The notes: generated by a model not told the origin, from the letters alone. A stretch of DNA of 64,000 bases from Halomonas urumqiensis (GCF_003028575.1 NZ_PYUD01000001.1:1602331-1666330); one strand, 5' to 3'; shown: positions 41,492 through 51,898, numbered from the stretch's first letter. Made by a program: numbers and translations.

Positions 41492-43399
41492 ATGTCGCAC
41501 CCTTCTCACCGTTCACGTCCTGGCATGTTGCTTGCGATAGCCTGCCTTGCAATGTGGTCGTGCGCCCCACTTTGGGCACAACAGCCGGCCGAGGATGCTC
41601 CATCCGTCGACGGAGCCAGGACCGATGCGAACGACGTGCACGCGGACATCCCCACGGTGCACGGGCTGGCACTCTACGACGAACCGGCGCTCCCCGAGGA
41701 CTTTTCGCACTTCCCCTACGTCAATCCCGATGCCCCCAAGGGTGGCAGCCTGACCCAGGCGGCGGTGGGTTCAAGCTTCGATTCCACCAATCCCTTCATC
41801 ATTCGTGGCACGCCAGCCGCGGGTATCTCGCAGATCTACGATACCCTGCTCGAGTCCAATCTCGACGAGCCCTTCTCGCTGTATGGGCTGCTGGCGGAGG
41901 GTATACGCCTCGACCCTGACCGCTTCTGGATCGAGTTCGACCTGCGGCCACAGGCACATTTTCAGGATGGGGAGCCGCTGACCGCCGAGGACGTGGTGTT
42001 CAGCTTCGAGCTGCTGATGGATCAGGGCAACCCCTTCTACGGCGCCTACTATGCCGATGTATCGAGCGTCGAGGCCCTCGACGATGACACCGTTCGCTTC
42101 GAGTTCAGCAACAATCACTCGCGCGAGCTGCCACTGATCGTCGGTCAACTTCCGGTACTACCGAAGCACTATTGGGAAGAACGCGATTTCAGCGCACCGA
42201 CGCTAGACGCCCATCCTGGCTCCGGGCCCTATCGGATCGCCGAAGTGGACCCTGGGCGCCGCATCGTCTACGAGCGGGACCCCGACTACTGGGGCGCCGA
42301 GTTACCGGTCAAGCGTGGTCGTTACAATATCGACCGGCTGATCTTCGACTACTACCGCGACAGAGACATCGCCTGGGAGGCCTTCAAGGCCGGTGTCATC
42401 GATTACCGCATCGACGCGCGCGCGGCCACCTGGGCCATCGGCTACGACTTCCCCGCCTACCATGATGGCCTGATCGAGCGCCTCAGCGTGCCGGATGGCC
42501 AGCCCGCTCGCATGCAGGCCTTCGTCTACAACCTGCGGCGCGATATCTTCAAGGATCGTCGGGTTCGCGAGGCGCTGTCGCTGGCGTTCGATTTTCCATG
42601 GCTCAATGCCAACCTGTTCTATGATACCTACCGGCGAACCGAAAGCTTTTTCCAGAATTCCGACATGGCAGCCACCGGCACGCCTGAAGGTGACGAGCTT
42701 GACGTGCTCGAACCCTTTCGCGATGAACTCCCTGCCGACGTATTCGATGAGCCGGTGCCCATCGACCACCCCACCGAGCTACGCGAGCGCTTTCGCCTGG
42801 CCCTCGACCTGCTCACGCAGGCGGGTTACCGGGTCGAGGATGGCCAGTTGGTGAATGGCGACAGCGGTGAGCCGCTCGAGATCGAGGTGCTGCTCTATGA
42901 CACCGGCATGGAACGGGTGGTCCAGCCGATGCTGCGTAACATGGCGCGACTCGGCATCAAGGGCACCATCCGCATCGTCGATATCAACCAGTACCTCAAC
43001 CGCCTGCGCAGCTTCGACTTCGATATTGTCATCGGCCAGTTCCCCCAGTCGAACAATCCCGGCAACGAACAGCGCGAGTTCTGGACCAGTGAATACGCCG
43101 AACGACCCCAGAGCCGCAACCTCATGGGGCTTGCCGACCCCGTGGTCGATGCACTGGTGGAGCGCCTGATCCGTGCCGACAGTCGGGACGAGCTGAACAC
43201 GCTGACCCATGCGCTTGATCGCGTGTTGCTTCACAAGTTCATCGTCATTCCCCAGTACCATTCGGGCGAGACACGCATCGCGGTATGGGACAAGTTCGGC
43301 TGGCCCGAGCCCTCGCCGGAATACGGCATGGACCTGGATGCCTGGTGGGTCGATGCCGACCGGGAAGCCGCGATCAACCAGCGCCTGCGTCGCCGCTGA
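41492..43399 (+). CDS. yejA: Peptide/microcin C ABC transporter binding protein YejA
   Basis: 635 residues of the family 5 extracellular solute-binding proteins. Signal peptide ends near SCAPLWAQQ. Mature part contains [20 protein letters not shown] (typical of YejA), [20 protein letters not shown], and a long C-terminal lobe ending [11 protein letters not shown]. YejA feeds oligopeptides, including the peptide-nucleotide antibiotic microcin C in enterics, to YejBEF. ATG 41492 has AAGGA eight bases upstream, better than ATG 41483. First gene of the yejABEF operon. Confidence 0.93.
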   Translation: MSHPSHRSRPGMLLAIACLAMWSCAPLWAQQPAEDAPSVDGARTDANDVHADIPTVHGLALYDEPALPEDFSHFPYVNPDAPKGGSLTQAAVGSSFDSTNPFIIRGTPAAGISQIYDTLLESNLDEPFSLYGLLAEGIRLDPDRFWIEFDLRPQAHFQDGEPLTAEDVVFSFELLMDQGNPFYGAYYADVSSVEALDDDTVRFEFSNNHSRELPLIVGQLPVLPKHYWEERDFSAPTLDAHPGSGPYRIAEVDPGRRIVYERDPDYWGAELPVKRGRYNIDRLIFDYYRDRDIAWEAFKAGVIDYRIDARAATWAIGYDFPAYHDGLIERLSVPDGQPARMQAFVYNLRRDIFKDRRVREALSLAFDFPWLNANLFYDTYRRTESFFQNSDMAATGTPEGDELDVLEPFRDELPADVFDEPVPIDHPTELRERFRLALDLLTQAGYRVEDGQLVNGDSGEPLEIEVLLYDTGMERVVQPMLRNMARLGIKGTIRIVDINQYLNRLRSFDFDIVIGQFPQSNNPGNEQREFWTSEYAERPQSRNLMGLADPVVDALVERLIRADSRDELNTLTHALDRVLLHKFIVIPQYHSGETRIAVWDKFGWPEPSPEYGMDLDAWWVDADREAAINQRLRRR

Positions 43400-43428
43400 C
43401 GCCAACACCACGAAAAGGACGACGCCCC

Positions 43429-44502
43429 GTGAGCCGTTATATCCTGCGCCGCCTGTTGCTGATGATTCCGACCCTGCTTGGCATCATGCTGCTCAATTTC
43501 ATCATCGTGCAGGCAGCCCCGGGTGGGCCCATCGACCAGATGTTGGCCCGCTTCCAGGGCATCGACAGCATGTCCAGCACTCGCCTGGATACCGGTGGAG
43601 GCGAAGTGGTAGTCCAAGACGAATCGCGTGGCTCACGCGGCGTCGACCCACGTTACATCGAACAGCTGGAGGCACAGTTCGGTTTCGACCAACCCGCCCA
43701 CTTGCGATTCGTGGGCATGCTGGCCGACTACGCCACCTTCGATTTCGGCACCAGCTTCTTCCGTGATCGTCCCGTCATCGACCTGATGATCGAAAGGCTG
43801 CCCGTATCGGTGTCGCTGGGGCTATGGACCACCCTGCTGGTCTATCTGATCTCGATTCCATTGGGCATCCGCAAGGCACTGCGGCATGGCTCGCGCTTCG
43901 ATGTATGGACCTCGGGGCTAGTGATCGTCGGCTATGCGATACCCGGCTTTCTGTTTGCCATCCTGCTGATCGTGCTGTTCGCCGGAGGCAGCTACTGGGA
44001 TCTGTTCCCGTTGCGTGGATTGACCTCGCCCGACTTCGAGGACCTTTCCACCTGGGGCAAGATCAAGGACTACGCCTGGCACATCACCCTGCCCGTGGTG
44101 GCCATGACCATCGGAAGCTTTGCCACGCTTACCATGCTCACCAAGAACAGCTTTCTCGACGAGATCCACAAGCAGTACGTACTCACGGCGAGAGCCAAGG
44201 GGGCCAGTGACCAACGCGCGCTTTACGGTCATGTGTTCCGCAATGCCATGTTGATCATCATCGCCGGCCTGCCAGGCGCGCTGGTAACGATCTTCTTCAC
44301 CGGATCACTGTTGATCGAGGTCATTTTCTCGCTGGAAGGGCTTGGCCTGCTGGGCTTCGAGGCCGTGATGCAGCGTGACTACCCGGTGATCTTCGGCACT
44401 CTGTTTCTGTATACGCTGATCGGCTTGATCCTCAAGCTGGTTTCCGATCTGACCTATGTGTGGGTCGACCCGCGCATCGATTTCGAGTCACGGGAGTCCT
44501 GA
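43429..44502 (+). CDS. yejB: Peptide/microcin C ABC transporter permease YejB
   Basis: 357 residues. Starts with GTG at 43429 ([20 protein letters not shown] follows), preceded by AAGGA. It has the long periplasmic insertion typical of YejB ([16 protein letters not shown]) and a permease core with the EAA-like loop [20 protein letters not shown] that contacts the ATPase. Probable partner of YejE in the membrane pore. Confidence 0.93.
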   Translation: MSRYILRRLLLMIPTLLGIMLLNFIIVQAAPGGPIDQMLARFQGIDSMSSTRLDTGGGEVVVQDESRGSRGVDPRYIEQLEAQFGFDQPAHLRFVGMLADYATFDFGTSFFRDRPVIDLMIERLPVSVSLGLWTTLLVYLISIPLGIRKALRHGSRFDVWTSGLVIVGYAIPGFLFAILLIVLFAGGSYWDLFPLRGLTSPDFEDLSTWGKIKDYAWHITLPVVAMTIGSFATLTMLTKNSFLDEIHKQYVLTARAKGASDQRALYGHVFRNAMLIIIAGLPGALVTIFFTGSLLIEVIFSLEGLGLLGFEAVMQRDYPVIFGTLFLYTLIGLILKLVSDLTYVWVDPRIDFESRES

Positions 44503-44506
44503 GAGC

Positions 44507-45592
44507 ATGGCGCACAACGCTCAATCGTCATCCCGGCTGTCACCCATCGCACAGCGCCGCCTGGCGGTGTTTCGTGGCAATCGTCGGGCATGGATATCGC
44601 TGTGGATCTTCCTGTTTCTGTTTGCACTCAGCCTGATCGCCGAGCTGATCGCCAACGACAAGCCGCTGGTGATGCGTTACGACGGGCAGTGGTACGCCCC
44701 GTTGCTGGTGGATTATCCGGAAACCGAGTTCGGCGGCTTTCTCCCCACCACCGCCGATTATCACGATCCCTTCGTCAAGGAACAGATCGACGCACACGGC
44801 TGGGCGCTGTGGCCACTGATTCCTTTCTCCTACCAGACCCTCGACATGCAGATGATGCAACCCTCACCCGCGCCACCCGATGGCCGCCACTGGCTTGGTA
44901 CCGATGACCAGGGCCGGGACGTGCTGGCAAGGGTGATCTACGGCTTTCGCCTGTCAGTGGCCTTTGCGCTGGTACTCACCGCAGGCTCCCTGGCGATGGG
45001 CGTATTGATTGGCGGCATTCAGGGTTACTTCGGCGGCAAGACCGACCTGATCGGGCAGCGTCTGACGGAAATATGGTCTGGCCTGCCCGTGCTGTTCCTG
45101 CTGATCATCCTGGCGAGTTTCGTGCAGCCCGGCTTCTGGTGGCTGCTCGGTATCATGCTGGTATTCAGCTGGCTCGGCCTCGTCGATGTGGTGCGCGCCG
45201 AGTTCCTGCGTGCCCGCAACCTCGAGTACGTTCGCGCCGCAAAGGCCATGGGGCTTACCCCAAGGCTGATCATGTGGCGCCATGTACTGCCCAATGCCAT
45301 GGTCGCCACCCTGACCTTCGTGCCCTTCCTGTTCACCGGCGCGATCACCACGCTCACGGCGCTGGATTTCCTCGGATTCGGCCTGCCACCCGGCTCACCG
45401 TCCCTGGGTGAACTGGTGGCACAGGGCAAGAACAACCTGCATGCGCCGTGGCTTGGCATCACTGCCTTTATCAGCCTGTCGCTGATGCTGTCGCTGCTGG
45501 TGTTCATCGGCGAGGGGCTGCGTGACGCCTTCGACCCGCGCCATATCCAGCAGACCGCCACACCGCTGCCGAGGAACAACGCCAATGCCTGA
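44507..45592 (+). CDS. yejE: Peptide/microcin C ABC transporter permease YejE
   Basis: 361 residues. N-terminal helix after FRGNRRAWISLWIF, then the periplasmic loop with GQWYAPLLVDYPETEFGGFL and HWLGTDDQGRDVLARVIYGF (DppC/OppC-type), and a C-terminal permease domain with AAKAMGLTPRLIMWRHVLPN. The start lies four bases after yejB; the stop overlaps yejF by 8 bp (ATGCCTGA). Confidence 0.93.
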   Translation: MAHNAQSSSRLSPIAQRRLAVFRGNRRAWISLWIFLFLFALSLIAELIANDKPLVMRYDGQWYAPLLVDYPETEFGGFLPTTADYHDPFVKEQIDAHGWALWPLIPFSYQTLDMQMMQPSPAPPDGRHWLGTDDQGRDVLARVIYGFRLSVAFALVLTAGSLAMGVLIGGIQGYFGGKTDLIGQRLTEIWSGLPVLFLLIILASFVQPGFWWLLGIMLVFSWLGLVDVVRAEFLRARNLEYVRAAKAMGLTPRLIMWRHVLPNAMVATLTFVPFLFTGAITTLTALDFLGFGLPPGSPSLGELVAQGKNNLHAPWLGITAFISLSLMLSLLVFIGEGLRDAFDPRHIQQTATPLPRNNANA

Positions 45593-47186
45593 CGCCAACA
45601 CTTCCCCCCTGCTGCGTCTCGATGCGCTGACCATCGCCTTCAGTGGCACCACCGTGGTGGATGGGCTTTCCCTGTCGGTACACCGCGGCGAAACCCTGGC
45701 GCTCGTCGGTGAATCGGGCTCCGGCAAGTCGGTGACAGCGCTCGGCGCCATGAACCTGCTGCCCGATAACGCCCGGGTGGAAGGCGGCCGCACGCTTGGC
45801 GAGAGCGACCTTGCGCACTTGAAACCTCGCGATTGGCAGGGGCTGCGTGGCGGTCGGGTGGGCTTCATCTTCCAGGAGCCGATGACCTCGCTCAACCCGT
45901 TGCATACCGTCGCGCGCCAGATTGGCGAGACGCTCAGGCTGCATCAGGGTCTGTCCGGTCGCGCGGCCCGTGAGCGCGTGCGGGAATTGCTGGTGCAGGT
46001 CAAGCTGCCACGCCCGGACGAGCTACTCGATGCCTGGCCCCACCAACTCTCCGGCGGCCAGCGACAACGCGTGATGATCGCCATGGCGATCGCCAACGAA
46101 CCCGAGCTGCTGATTGCCGACGAGCCCACCACCGCGCTGGATGTCACCGTGCAACGCGAGATTCTCGCCCTGCTTGCCGAACTGCGTGACCGCCATGGCA
46201 TGGGCATGCTGTTCATCACCCATGATCTCAACCTGGTACGTCGCCACGCCGACCGAGTGTGCGTACTCTACCAAGGTCGCGAGCAGGAAACCGGTAGCGT
46301 AAAGGCGGTGTTCGGCTCACCGCAAAGCCCCTATACCCGCACCCTGCTCGATGCCGAACCGGAAGGCCGTCCGCAGCCGATACAACGCGTCAAACCGCTG
46401 TTGAGTGCCCAGCAGTTCAGCGTCAGCTTCCAGCGACCCAAACGGCTGTTCGCCAAGCGTCCGCCCGCCTTCGAGGCACTCAAGCCGCTGGATCTCTACC
46501 TCGCTCCGGGAGAAACGCTGGGAATCGTCGGTGAATCCGGTTCCGGCAAGACGACCCTGGCTCTTGCCCTGTTGCGCCTGGTGGAAAGCAAGGGCGAGGT
46601 CATCTTTGGCGGAGAACGGCTCGATACCTTGAGCGGCGCTGCCCTGCGACGAAAGCGTCGGCGTATTCAAGTGGTCTTCCAGGATCCCTATGGGTCGCTG
46701 TCCCCGCGCCTGCCGGTTGTCGAGATCGTAAGCGAGGGACTGCGCTTCCACTACCCGGAACTCGACGAAAACGAGGTACGCAGCCGAGTCAAGGCGACCC
46801 TGCGCGAGGTTGGCTTACCCGAAGATTGCGCCTCCCGCTATCCCCACGAATTTTCAGGAGGACAGCGCCAGCGCGTCGCCGTGGCCCGTGCGATCATTCT
46901 CGAGCCGGAGCTTCTGATACTGGACGAACCAACATCGGCGCTGGATCGAACCGTCCAGAAGCAACTCGTCGACCTCTTGCGCAATCTGCAGGCCAGGCGT
47001 GGCTTGAGTTACCTGTTCATCAGCCACGACCTGGCTGTGGTACGTGCCATTGCTCACCGAATAATGGTGCTCAAGGAAGGGGAGCTTATCGAGCAGGGTG
47101 AGTGTTTGAAGGTGCTGAGCGAGCCGGCGACCGAGTACACGCGCGCGCTGGTAACAGCAGCAGGTCTGTCTCCCTACGCCGCTTGA
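45585..47186 (+). CDS. yejF: Peptide/microcin C ABC transporter fused ATPase YejF
   Basis: 533 residues, two ABC ATPase domains in one chain. Domain 1: Walker A GESGSGKSV, signature LSGGQRQRV, Walker B LLIADEPT. Domain 2: Walker A GESGSGKTT, signature FSGGQRQRV, Walker B LLILDEPT. It energises YejBE. Start ATG overlaps yejE. No clear terminator; eight T residues follow the stop but without a convincing stem. Confidence 0.94.
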   Translation: MPDANTSPLLRLDALTIAFSGTTVVDGLSLSVHRGETLALVGESGSGKSVTALGAMNLLPDNARVEGGRTLGESDLAHLKPRDWQGLRGGRVGFIFQEPMTSLNPLHTVARQIGETLRLHQGLSGRAARERVRELLVQVKLPRPDELLDAWPHQLSGGQRQRVMIAMAIANEPELLIADEPTTALDVTVQREILALLAELRDRHGMGMLFITHDLNLVRRHADRVCVLYQGREQETGSVKAVFGSPQSPYTRTLLDAEPEGRPQPIQRVKPLLSAQQFSVSFQRPKRLFAKRPPAFEALKPLDLYLAPGETLGIVGESGSGKTTLALALLRLVESKGEVIFGGERLDTLSGAALRRKRRRIQVVFQDPYGSLSPRLPVVEIVSEGLRFHYPELDENEVRSRVKATLREVGLPEDCASRYPHEFSGGQRQRVAVARAIILEPELLILDEPTSALDRTVQKQLVDLLRNLQARRGLSYLFISHDLAVVRAIAHRIMVLKEGELIEQGECLKVLSEPATEYTRALVTAAGLSPYAA

Positions 47187-47342
47187 AGACATTTTTTTTG
47201 TTATTCCACCAGCTCCATCAGGATGTCGGCAACGAAGCTTCACAACAAGATAACGGTATAAATCTCTATGCGGTCAACATCTTCACAACGCTATAACGCC
47301 AACGTCTTGCCCGCCTGGCACAGCAGAATTCCCGGTGGTGCG

Positions 47343-47371
47343 TTGACAGGCATGACACATCCCTCAATTAT
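47343..47371 (+). promoter_or_regulatory. Sigma-70-like promoter of the diguanylate cyclase gene
   Basis: A consensus -35 TTGACA is followed after 17 bp by AATTAT, a four-of-six match to the -10. It lies 33 bp before the ATG, giving a short leader. Confidence 0.5.
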
Positions 47372-47404
47372 CATGACCAAGGGAAAGAGGGCCGATGGGA
47401 TGCC

Positions 47405-49207
47405 ATGACCATACTCGCCAGGCGGTTGATCCAGTTCTTGTCGCTGGCGCTGCTGCTCGTGACATCCTTGCCGATGGCGCCTTTGCAGGCAGCCGATGGT
47501 AGTGCTGTGGGCACAGGCAATTGGTCGGATCAGGCAGAAACGTCCTCTCTTGACCTGGCTTCCGGCTGGGAGTATCGCTGGGGGGATTCCCCATTCAACG
47601 AATCGGGCATACCTGCCTGGACGCTGGATACCGACCCCGCCAACTGGCAAGCAATAGGCTTTCCTTCCAATCCACCCAGACGCGACGGGCGCCGCCACGC
47701 CTGGTTTCGAATCACCCTTCCCGAGGGCGAGTGGCGCGACCCGGTGCTCTATATCTACAGCATCGATCTCATCGCCCAGGTCTACCTGGGTCCGCGGCTG
47801 ATCTACCAGTACGGGGATTTCGATGAACGCGGCGAAGGCCGCTTCGCCGGCTGGCCATGGCACCTGATCCAGTTGCCCGAGGATTTTGCCGGGCAGACGC
47901 TCTACTTTCGCGTCTACTCCAACTACATCGATATTGGCTTGTGGGGTGAGGTCAAGTTGATGGACAGGCTCGCCTTGCTCGAGCATGTGCTGGATAGCTC
48001 GGCCAAGGCGCTAGCCACTGGGCTTTTCTCGATCCTGCTGGCGGTGTTGGCGGGCATCTTTGCCCTGGTCGGTACACAGCGACGCAGCTTCGCTGCCATT
48101 GCACTTTTTTCGCTTGCCGCCGGCACCATGCTGATCGCCGAGACACAGGCAAGCCAGTTGCTCGCCAACCGGCCGCTGCTATGGGATACCCTGGCGGCCA
48201 GCGGTTACTTTACCCTCCCAATCGCCATGGGGTTGCTGCTGGAGCACTGGTTGACCCACCACGGCCGCCTGCTCAGGAGCCTTTGGCAATTGCACCTGGC
48301 CTACCTTGTCGGGGCCATCGGCGCCACCTGGCTTGGCTGGATCGATCTCGCCATCACCTTCCCGATCTTCGATGCCCTGTTGCTGGTGACTCTGCCGGTG
48401 ATGCTGGTGGTGGCGGTCCGCTTCGTCGCCCTGTTGTCCATCGAACAGCGGCTGATCATCGTAAGCTACGCGGTTTTCGCCACCTTGCTATTGATCGATA
48501 TGGCCGTGGCACATGGCGTGCTGCCCTGGCAGCGGGTGCCGGTCAGTTTTGGTGCCCTGGGATTTTCACTGGCCATCGTCACTATCTCCTTGTGGCATTA
48601 CCACCAGACACAGCGTGAACTTCACCAGCTCAACCAGTCACTTGAGCGCCAGGTTACCGAGCGCACTTCCGATCTTCGCCAACTGGTGGAAAAGCTGGAA
48701 TTCTTTTCCTACGAGGACACACTCACCGGGCTCAAGAACCGCCGGCATTTCGATGAAATGCTGCAACACGAAGCGGCGGTGGCCCGACGCCAGGGCACGC
48801 CCCTGGCGCTTGCCATGATCGATATCGACCACTTCAAGCGTTTCAACGACCGCTTCGGCCACGAAGCGGGTGATTCAGTACTTGCCGGGATCGGCGAGCT
48901 TCTGCGACGCCACTTCCGTGACTCCGATGTGGTATGCCGGATGGGAGGCGAGGAGTTCGTGGCAATTCTACCTGGGGCGACACCAGAGCAGGCCGAACAG
49001 CGCACCGCTGCATTGATCGACGAGGTTCGCGGACTGCGCTTCAGGCATCGCGGCGAGTTGCTTGATTCCATCACCCTGTCCTGCGGGATCGCAGCCTACC
49101 CCGAGCACGCCGAGGACCCACTGGCACTGATCGGCTTGGCTGACAAGGCGCTTTACCACGCCAAGCATCAAGGCCGCGACCGCAGCGAGACCTACCCCGT
49201 CGAATGA
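47405..49207 (+). CDS. Membrane diguanylate cyclase with 7TMR-DISM-like sensor
   Basis: 600 residues. Signal peptide (LSLALLLVTSLPMAPLQAA), a periplasmic beta domain of about 150 residues resembling 7TMR-DISMED2 (DLASGWEYRWGD, HAWFRITLPEGEW, YIYSIDLIAQVYLG), then about seven transmembrane helices (residues 200-395), a coiled coil (HQLNQSLERQVTERTSDLRQ), and a GGDEF domain. The catalytic motif is GGEEF, and an RDSD allosteric I-site lies five residues before it, so it should make c-di-GMP and be feedback inhibited. No EAL domain. The ligand is unknown; the DISMED2 domain is thought to bind carbohydrate-like molecules. Confidence 0.9.
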   Translation: MTILARRLIQFLSLALLLVTSLPMAPLQAADGSAVGTGNWSDQAETSSLDLASGWEYRWGDSPFNESGIPAWTLDTDPANWQAIGFPSNPPRRDGRRHAWFRITLPEGEWRDPVLYIYSIDLIAQVYLGPRLIYQYGDFDERGEGRFAGWPWHLIQLPEDFAGQTLYFRVYSNYIDIGLWGEVKLMDRLALLEHVLDSSAKALATGLFSILLAVLAGIFALVGTQRRSFAAIALFSLAAGTMLIAETQASQLLANRPLLWDTLAASGYFTLPIAMGLLLEHWLTHHGRLLRSLWQLHLAYLVGAIGATWLGWIDLAITFPIFDALLLVTLPVMLVVAVRFVALLSIEQRLIIVSYAVFATLLLIDMAVAHGVLPWQRVPVSFGALGFSLAIVTISLWHYHQTQRELHQLNQSLERQVTERTSDLRQLVEKLEFFSYEDTLTGLKNRRHFDEMLQHEAAVARRQGTPLALAMIDIDHFKRFNDRFGHEAGDSVLAGIGELLRRHFRDSDVVCRMGGEEFVAILPGATPEQAEQRTAALIDEVRGLRFRHRGELLDSITLSCGIAAYPEHAEDPLALIGLADKALYHAKHQGRDRSETYPVE

Positions 49208-49262
49208 CCACCAGTGCGGCGCCAGCGGCGCGAATGATCTCGCTCACCAGAAGACGTCAGCC

Positions 49263-49964
49263 TCAATCGAAGGCGGCCACTTCATCCGCGCTCAATTCAC
49301 GCCACTCCCCCTCGGCCAGGGCACCCAACCGCAGTGGCCCAATGGCTTCACGGTGAAGCCCGGTGACATGGTTGCCGATCGCCGCAAACATCCGTTTCAC
49401 CTGGTGATACTTGCCTTCCCATAGCACCAGTTCGGCAACGCGAGGAGACCGCATGGCAAGCTCTGCAGGCCGGGTCGGTGTCTCTTCACCATCCAGCAGG
49501 ACACCTTCGGCGAAGGCCGAAATGGCACGATCCAGCGACTCACCCTGAAGGGCTTCGGCGAGCGTGACGCGATAGACCTTGGCGCAGCGATGCTTGGGTG
49601 AGGTGACGCGATGCGACCACTGGCCGTCGTCGCTCAACAGCACCATGCCCGTGGTGTCGACATCCAGTCGCCCGACTGTCTGCAAGCGTTCCACATGCGG
49701 CAGGTCGATCAGATCCATGGCTCGCGGGTAAAGGCTGCGCCGCGCCGTGCACTCGACGCCGGCGGGCTTGTTGAGCATGACATAGCGAAACCCGACCAGT
49801 GCCAGCGGCACATCGTTCCAGGTCACCCGGTGACGATCATCGACCTGGGTCGCCGGGTTCTTGACCACCTCGCCATCCACGCGTACCTCGCCTCGATGCA
49901 TCGCCTTCTTGGCCAGGCTGCGTGTCAGTTCGGTGGTTTCTCCGAGAAATCGATCCAGCCGCAT
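49263..49964 (-). CDS. rsuA: 16S rRNA pseudouridine(516) synthase RsuA
   Basis: 233 residues. N-terminal S4 RNA-binding domain (MRLDRFLGETTELTRSLAKK, VRVDGEVVKNPA) and a pseudouridine synthase domain with the catalytic Asp in GRLDVDTTGMVLLSDDG and the KVYRVTL and KYHQVKRMFAA motifs. It modifies uridine 516 in 16S rRNA. Its start overlaps the omega-amidase stop (TGATG). Confidence 0.93.
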   Translation of the reverse strand: MRLDRFLGETTELTRSLAKKAMHRGEVRVDGEVVKNPATQVDDRHRVTWNDVPLALVGFRYVMLNKPAGVECTARRSLYPRAMDLIDLPHVERLQTVGRLDVDTTGMVLLSDDGQWSHRVTSPKHRCAKVYRVTLAEALQGESLDRAISAFAEGVLLDGEETPTRPAELAMRSPRVAELVLWEGKYHQVKRMFAAIGNHVTGLHREAIGPLRLGALAEGEWRELSADEVAAFD

Positions 49965-50779
49965 CAGGGCCCCACCCCGTCGGAAAGGCTGAAGTGGTCA
50001 CTGTCACGCCAGGCAGGAAACTTCTCACGGAAGGCCTGAAGCTCGTCAAGCGACAGCTTGCCCGTGGCGACGAAGGGCGTATCACGCGGCTCGTCGATGA
50101 GCGGCTCACCCTTGAAATCGACCAGCATCGAGTCGCCGGCATAGGCCATGCCGTTGGCATCTTCACCGACACGATTGACGCCGATCACCGGGCACAGGTT
50201 CTCGATGGCACGCGCCTGGAGCAGGGTCCGCCAAGGGTGGCGCCGCGGCGCGGGCCAGTTGGCCACGCACAGCAAGGCATCGTATTCGAAGTGCTCTCCC
50301 TGGGCCGGTTGTTGTCGCAGCCAGACCGGAAAACGCAGGTCGTAGCAGACGCTCAGCAACAAGCGAAACCCCTTGAGCTCGACAATCACCCGCTCATGTC
50401 CCATGGCGTAGCGCTCATGCTCGCCGGCCATGCGGAACAGGTGACGCTTGTCGTAATAGGCAAGGCTACCGTCCGGGCGCGCCCAGATCAGTCGGTTGAA
50501 ATACTCGCCGTCTTCCATGATGGCCACGCTACCGGTCACCACGCAGCCACGTTGATACGCCTGGTCGCGCAGCCAGGCAACCGTGGCGCTGGTTGCCATG
50601 GGCTCAGCCATCTCTCGCGAATTCATGGTGAATCCGGTCGAAAACATTTCCGGCAGCACGATCAGGTCAGTGGTCGATCCATCAAGCTCGCCAAGGGTAT
50701 CCTCGAGCATCCGACAATTGGCGTCGGGGTCTTCCCAGCGAAGATCGCACTGCACCAGGGTGATTCTCAGCTCACTCAT
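49964..50779 (-). CDS. Nitrilase-family omega-amidase (YafV-like)
   Basis: 271 residues of the carbon-nitrogen hydrolase superfamily with the Glu-Lys-Cys triad: VLPEMFSTGF, YDKRHLF and LLLSVCYDLRFP. Close to YafV/Nit2, which hydrolyses 2-oxoglutaramate and 2-oxosuccinamate formed by transaminases (omega-amidase). ATG 50779 has GGAG eight bases upstream; the open frame continues upstream through 13-bp tandem repeats that I exclude. Coupled to rsuA. Confidence 0.9.
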   Translation of the reverse strand: MSELRITLVQCDLRWEDPDANCRMLEDTLGELDGSTTDLIVLPEMFSTGFTMNSREMAEPMATSATVAWLRDQAYQRGCVVTGSVAIMEDGEYFNRLIWARPDGSLAYYDKRHLFRMAGEHERYAMGHERVIVELKGFRLLLSVCYDLRFPVWLRQQPAQGEHFEYDALLCVANWPAPRRHPWRTLLQARAIENLCPVIGVNRVGEDANGMAYAGDSMLVDFKGEPLIDEPRDTPFVATGKLSLDELQAFREKFPAWRDSDHFSLSDGVGP

Positions 50780-50800
50780 TTCATTTACTCCGTCCTGCTT

Positions 50801-50852
50801 GGGCGCATGATTCGGGCGCATGATTCGGGCGCATGATTCGGGCGCATGGATT
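50801..50852 (-). repeat. Four 13-bp tandem repeats 5' of the omega-amidase gene
   Basis: Plus-strand unit GGGCGCATGATTC is repeated three times exactly, with a fourth copy diverging at the end (GGGCGCATGGATT). On the amidase mRNA each unit carries an ATG, in a different frame because 13 is not a multiple of three. The array ends 22 bp from the start codon. Confidence 0.93.
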
Positions 50853-50971
50853 GCCATGCAGGCTACGCCTCCAGGCGTTCAGCCTAACCCTTTGCCGCGA
50901 CGCCGTCAGCCGGTAGAGGGTGCGGCAATACGTATAGCCTGCTAAATTGTCGTTTTCATCAAGAGCTGCGC

Positions 50972-51898
50972 ATGAACTCTTCCCCCACCTCCCCCGGTGA
51001 CAAGGAAACCGGCAAGGGCATTGCCTTCGGCCTTGGCGCCTATATCGCCTGGGGCTGCTTTCCCTTGTTCTTCGCGTTGTTCCAAGGGGTCCCGGCCTTC
51101 GAGATCCTAATGCACCGGATCTTGTGGTCGTGCCTGTTCCTGGTGGGCCTGGTGACGTTGCTGCGCCGCTGGACGCCTGTCCGTGAAGCCCTGGGCGCCC
51201 CCCGTCGACTCGGGCGCGTATTGGGTTGCGCCGTGTTGATCGCCATCAACTGGGGAATCTATATCTACGCGGTGGAAACCCGTCATGTGCTGCAGGCAAG
51301 CCTTGGCTATTTCATGACCCCGCTGGTCAACGTGGCACTGGGCATGCTGGTGTTGCGCGAAACCATGCATCGGATGCAGGGCGCGGCAGTGGCACTGGCG
51401 GTACTTGCCATCGCGATACAGTTGGTCATGCTGGGCGAGCTGCCATGGATCAGCCTGGCTCTCGCCTTCTCGTTCGGTACCTATGGGCTTTTGCGCAAGC
51501 AGGTGCCGCTGGACGGGCTGTCTGGGCTGTTCGTCGAAACCCTGCTGCTGATGCCCCTGGCCCTGGCCTCCCTGGCCTGGGTCGGCCAGGCGGGGCAATC
51601 GCACTTTCTCGAGCTACCACGCAACAGTGTGCTGCTGGTGACCAGCGGCGTGATCACGGCCCTGCCGCTTTTGGCCTTCGCCGGTGCCGCCAGGCGATTG
51701 CGTCTGGCCACGCTGGGCTTTCTGATGTACTTGAACCCCAGCATCCAGTTCTTCATTGCCCTGCTGGTGTTCGACGAACCGCTGTCCGGCGCGCAACTCG
51801 TCACGTTCCTGTTGATCTGGACGGGCCTGGTACTTTACTCATGGTCGGCCTGGCAGACGCATTCACGCAAGCGAGAAGCCGTCACCAGCGACACCTGA
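50972..51898 (+). CDS. rarD: EamA-family transporter RarD
   Basis: 308 residues, about ten transmembrane helices. N-terminal KGIAFGLGAYIAWGCFPLFF and EILMHRILWSCLFL are diagnostic for RarD, a drug/metabolite transporter superfamily member whose substrate is not settled. Helix repeats suggest two EamA halves. AAGAG precedes the ATG. No tight partner gene. Confidence 0.9.
   Translation: MNSSPTSPGDKETGKGIAFGLGAYIAWGCFPLFFALFQGVPAFEILMHRILWSCLFLVGLVTLLRRWTPVREALGAPRRLGRVLGCAVLIAINWGIYIYAVETRHVLQASLGYFMTPLVNVALGMLVLRETMHRMQGAAVALAVLAIAIQLVMLGELPWISLALAFSFGTYGLLRKQVPLDGLSGLFVETLLLMPLALASLAWVGQAGQSHFLELPRNSVLLVTSGVITALPLLAFAGAARRLRLATLGFLMYLNPSIQFFIALLVFDEPLSGAQLVTFLLIWTGLVLYSWSAWQTHSRKREAVTSDT

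Noticed and set aside
47187..47220. Terminator after yejF suggested by a run of eight T
   Set aside because: No convincing stem precedes the T run; only a 4-bp GTCT/AGAC pairing is possible.
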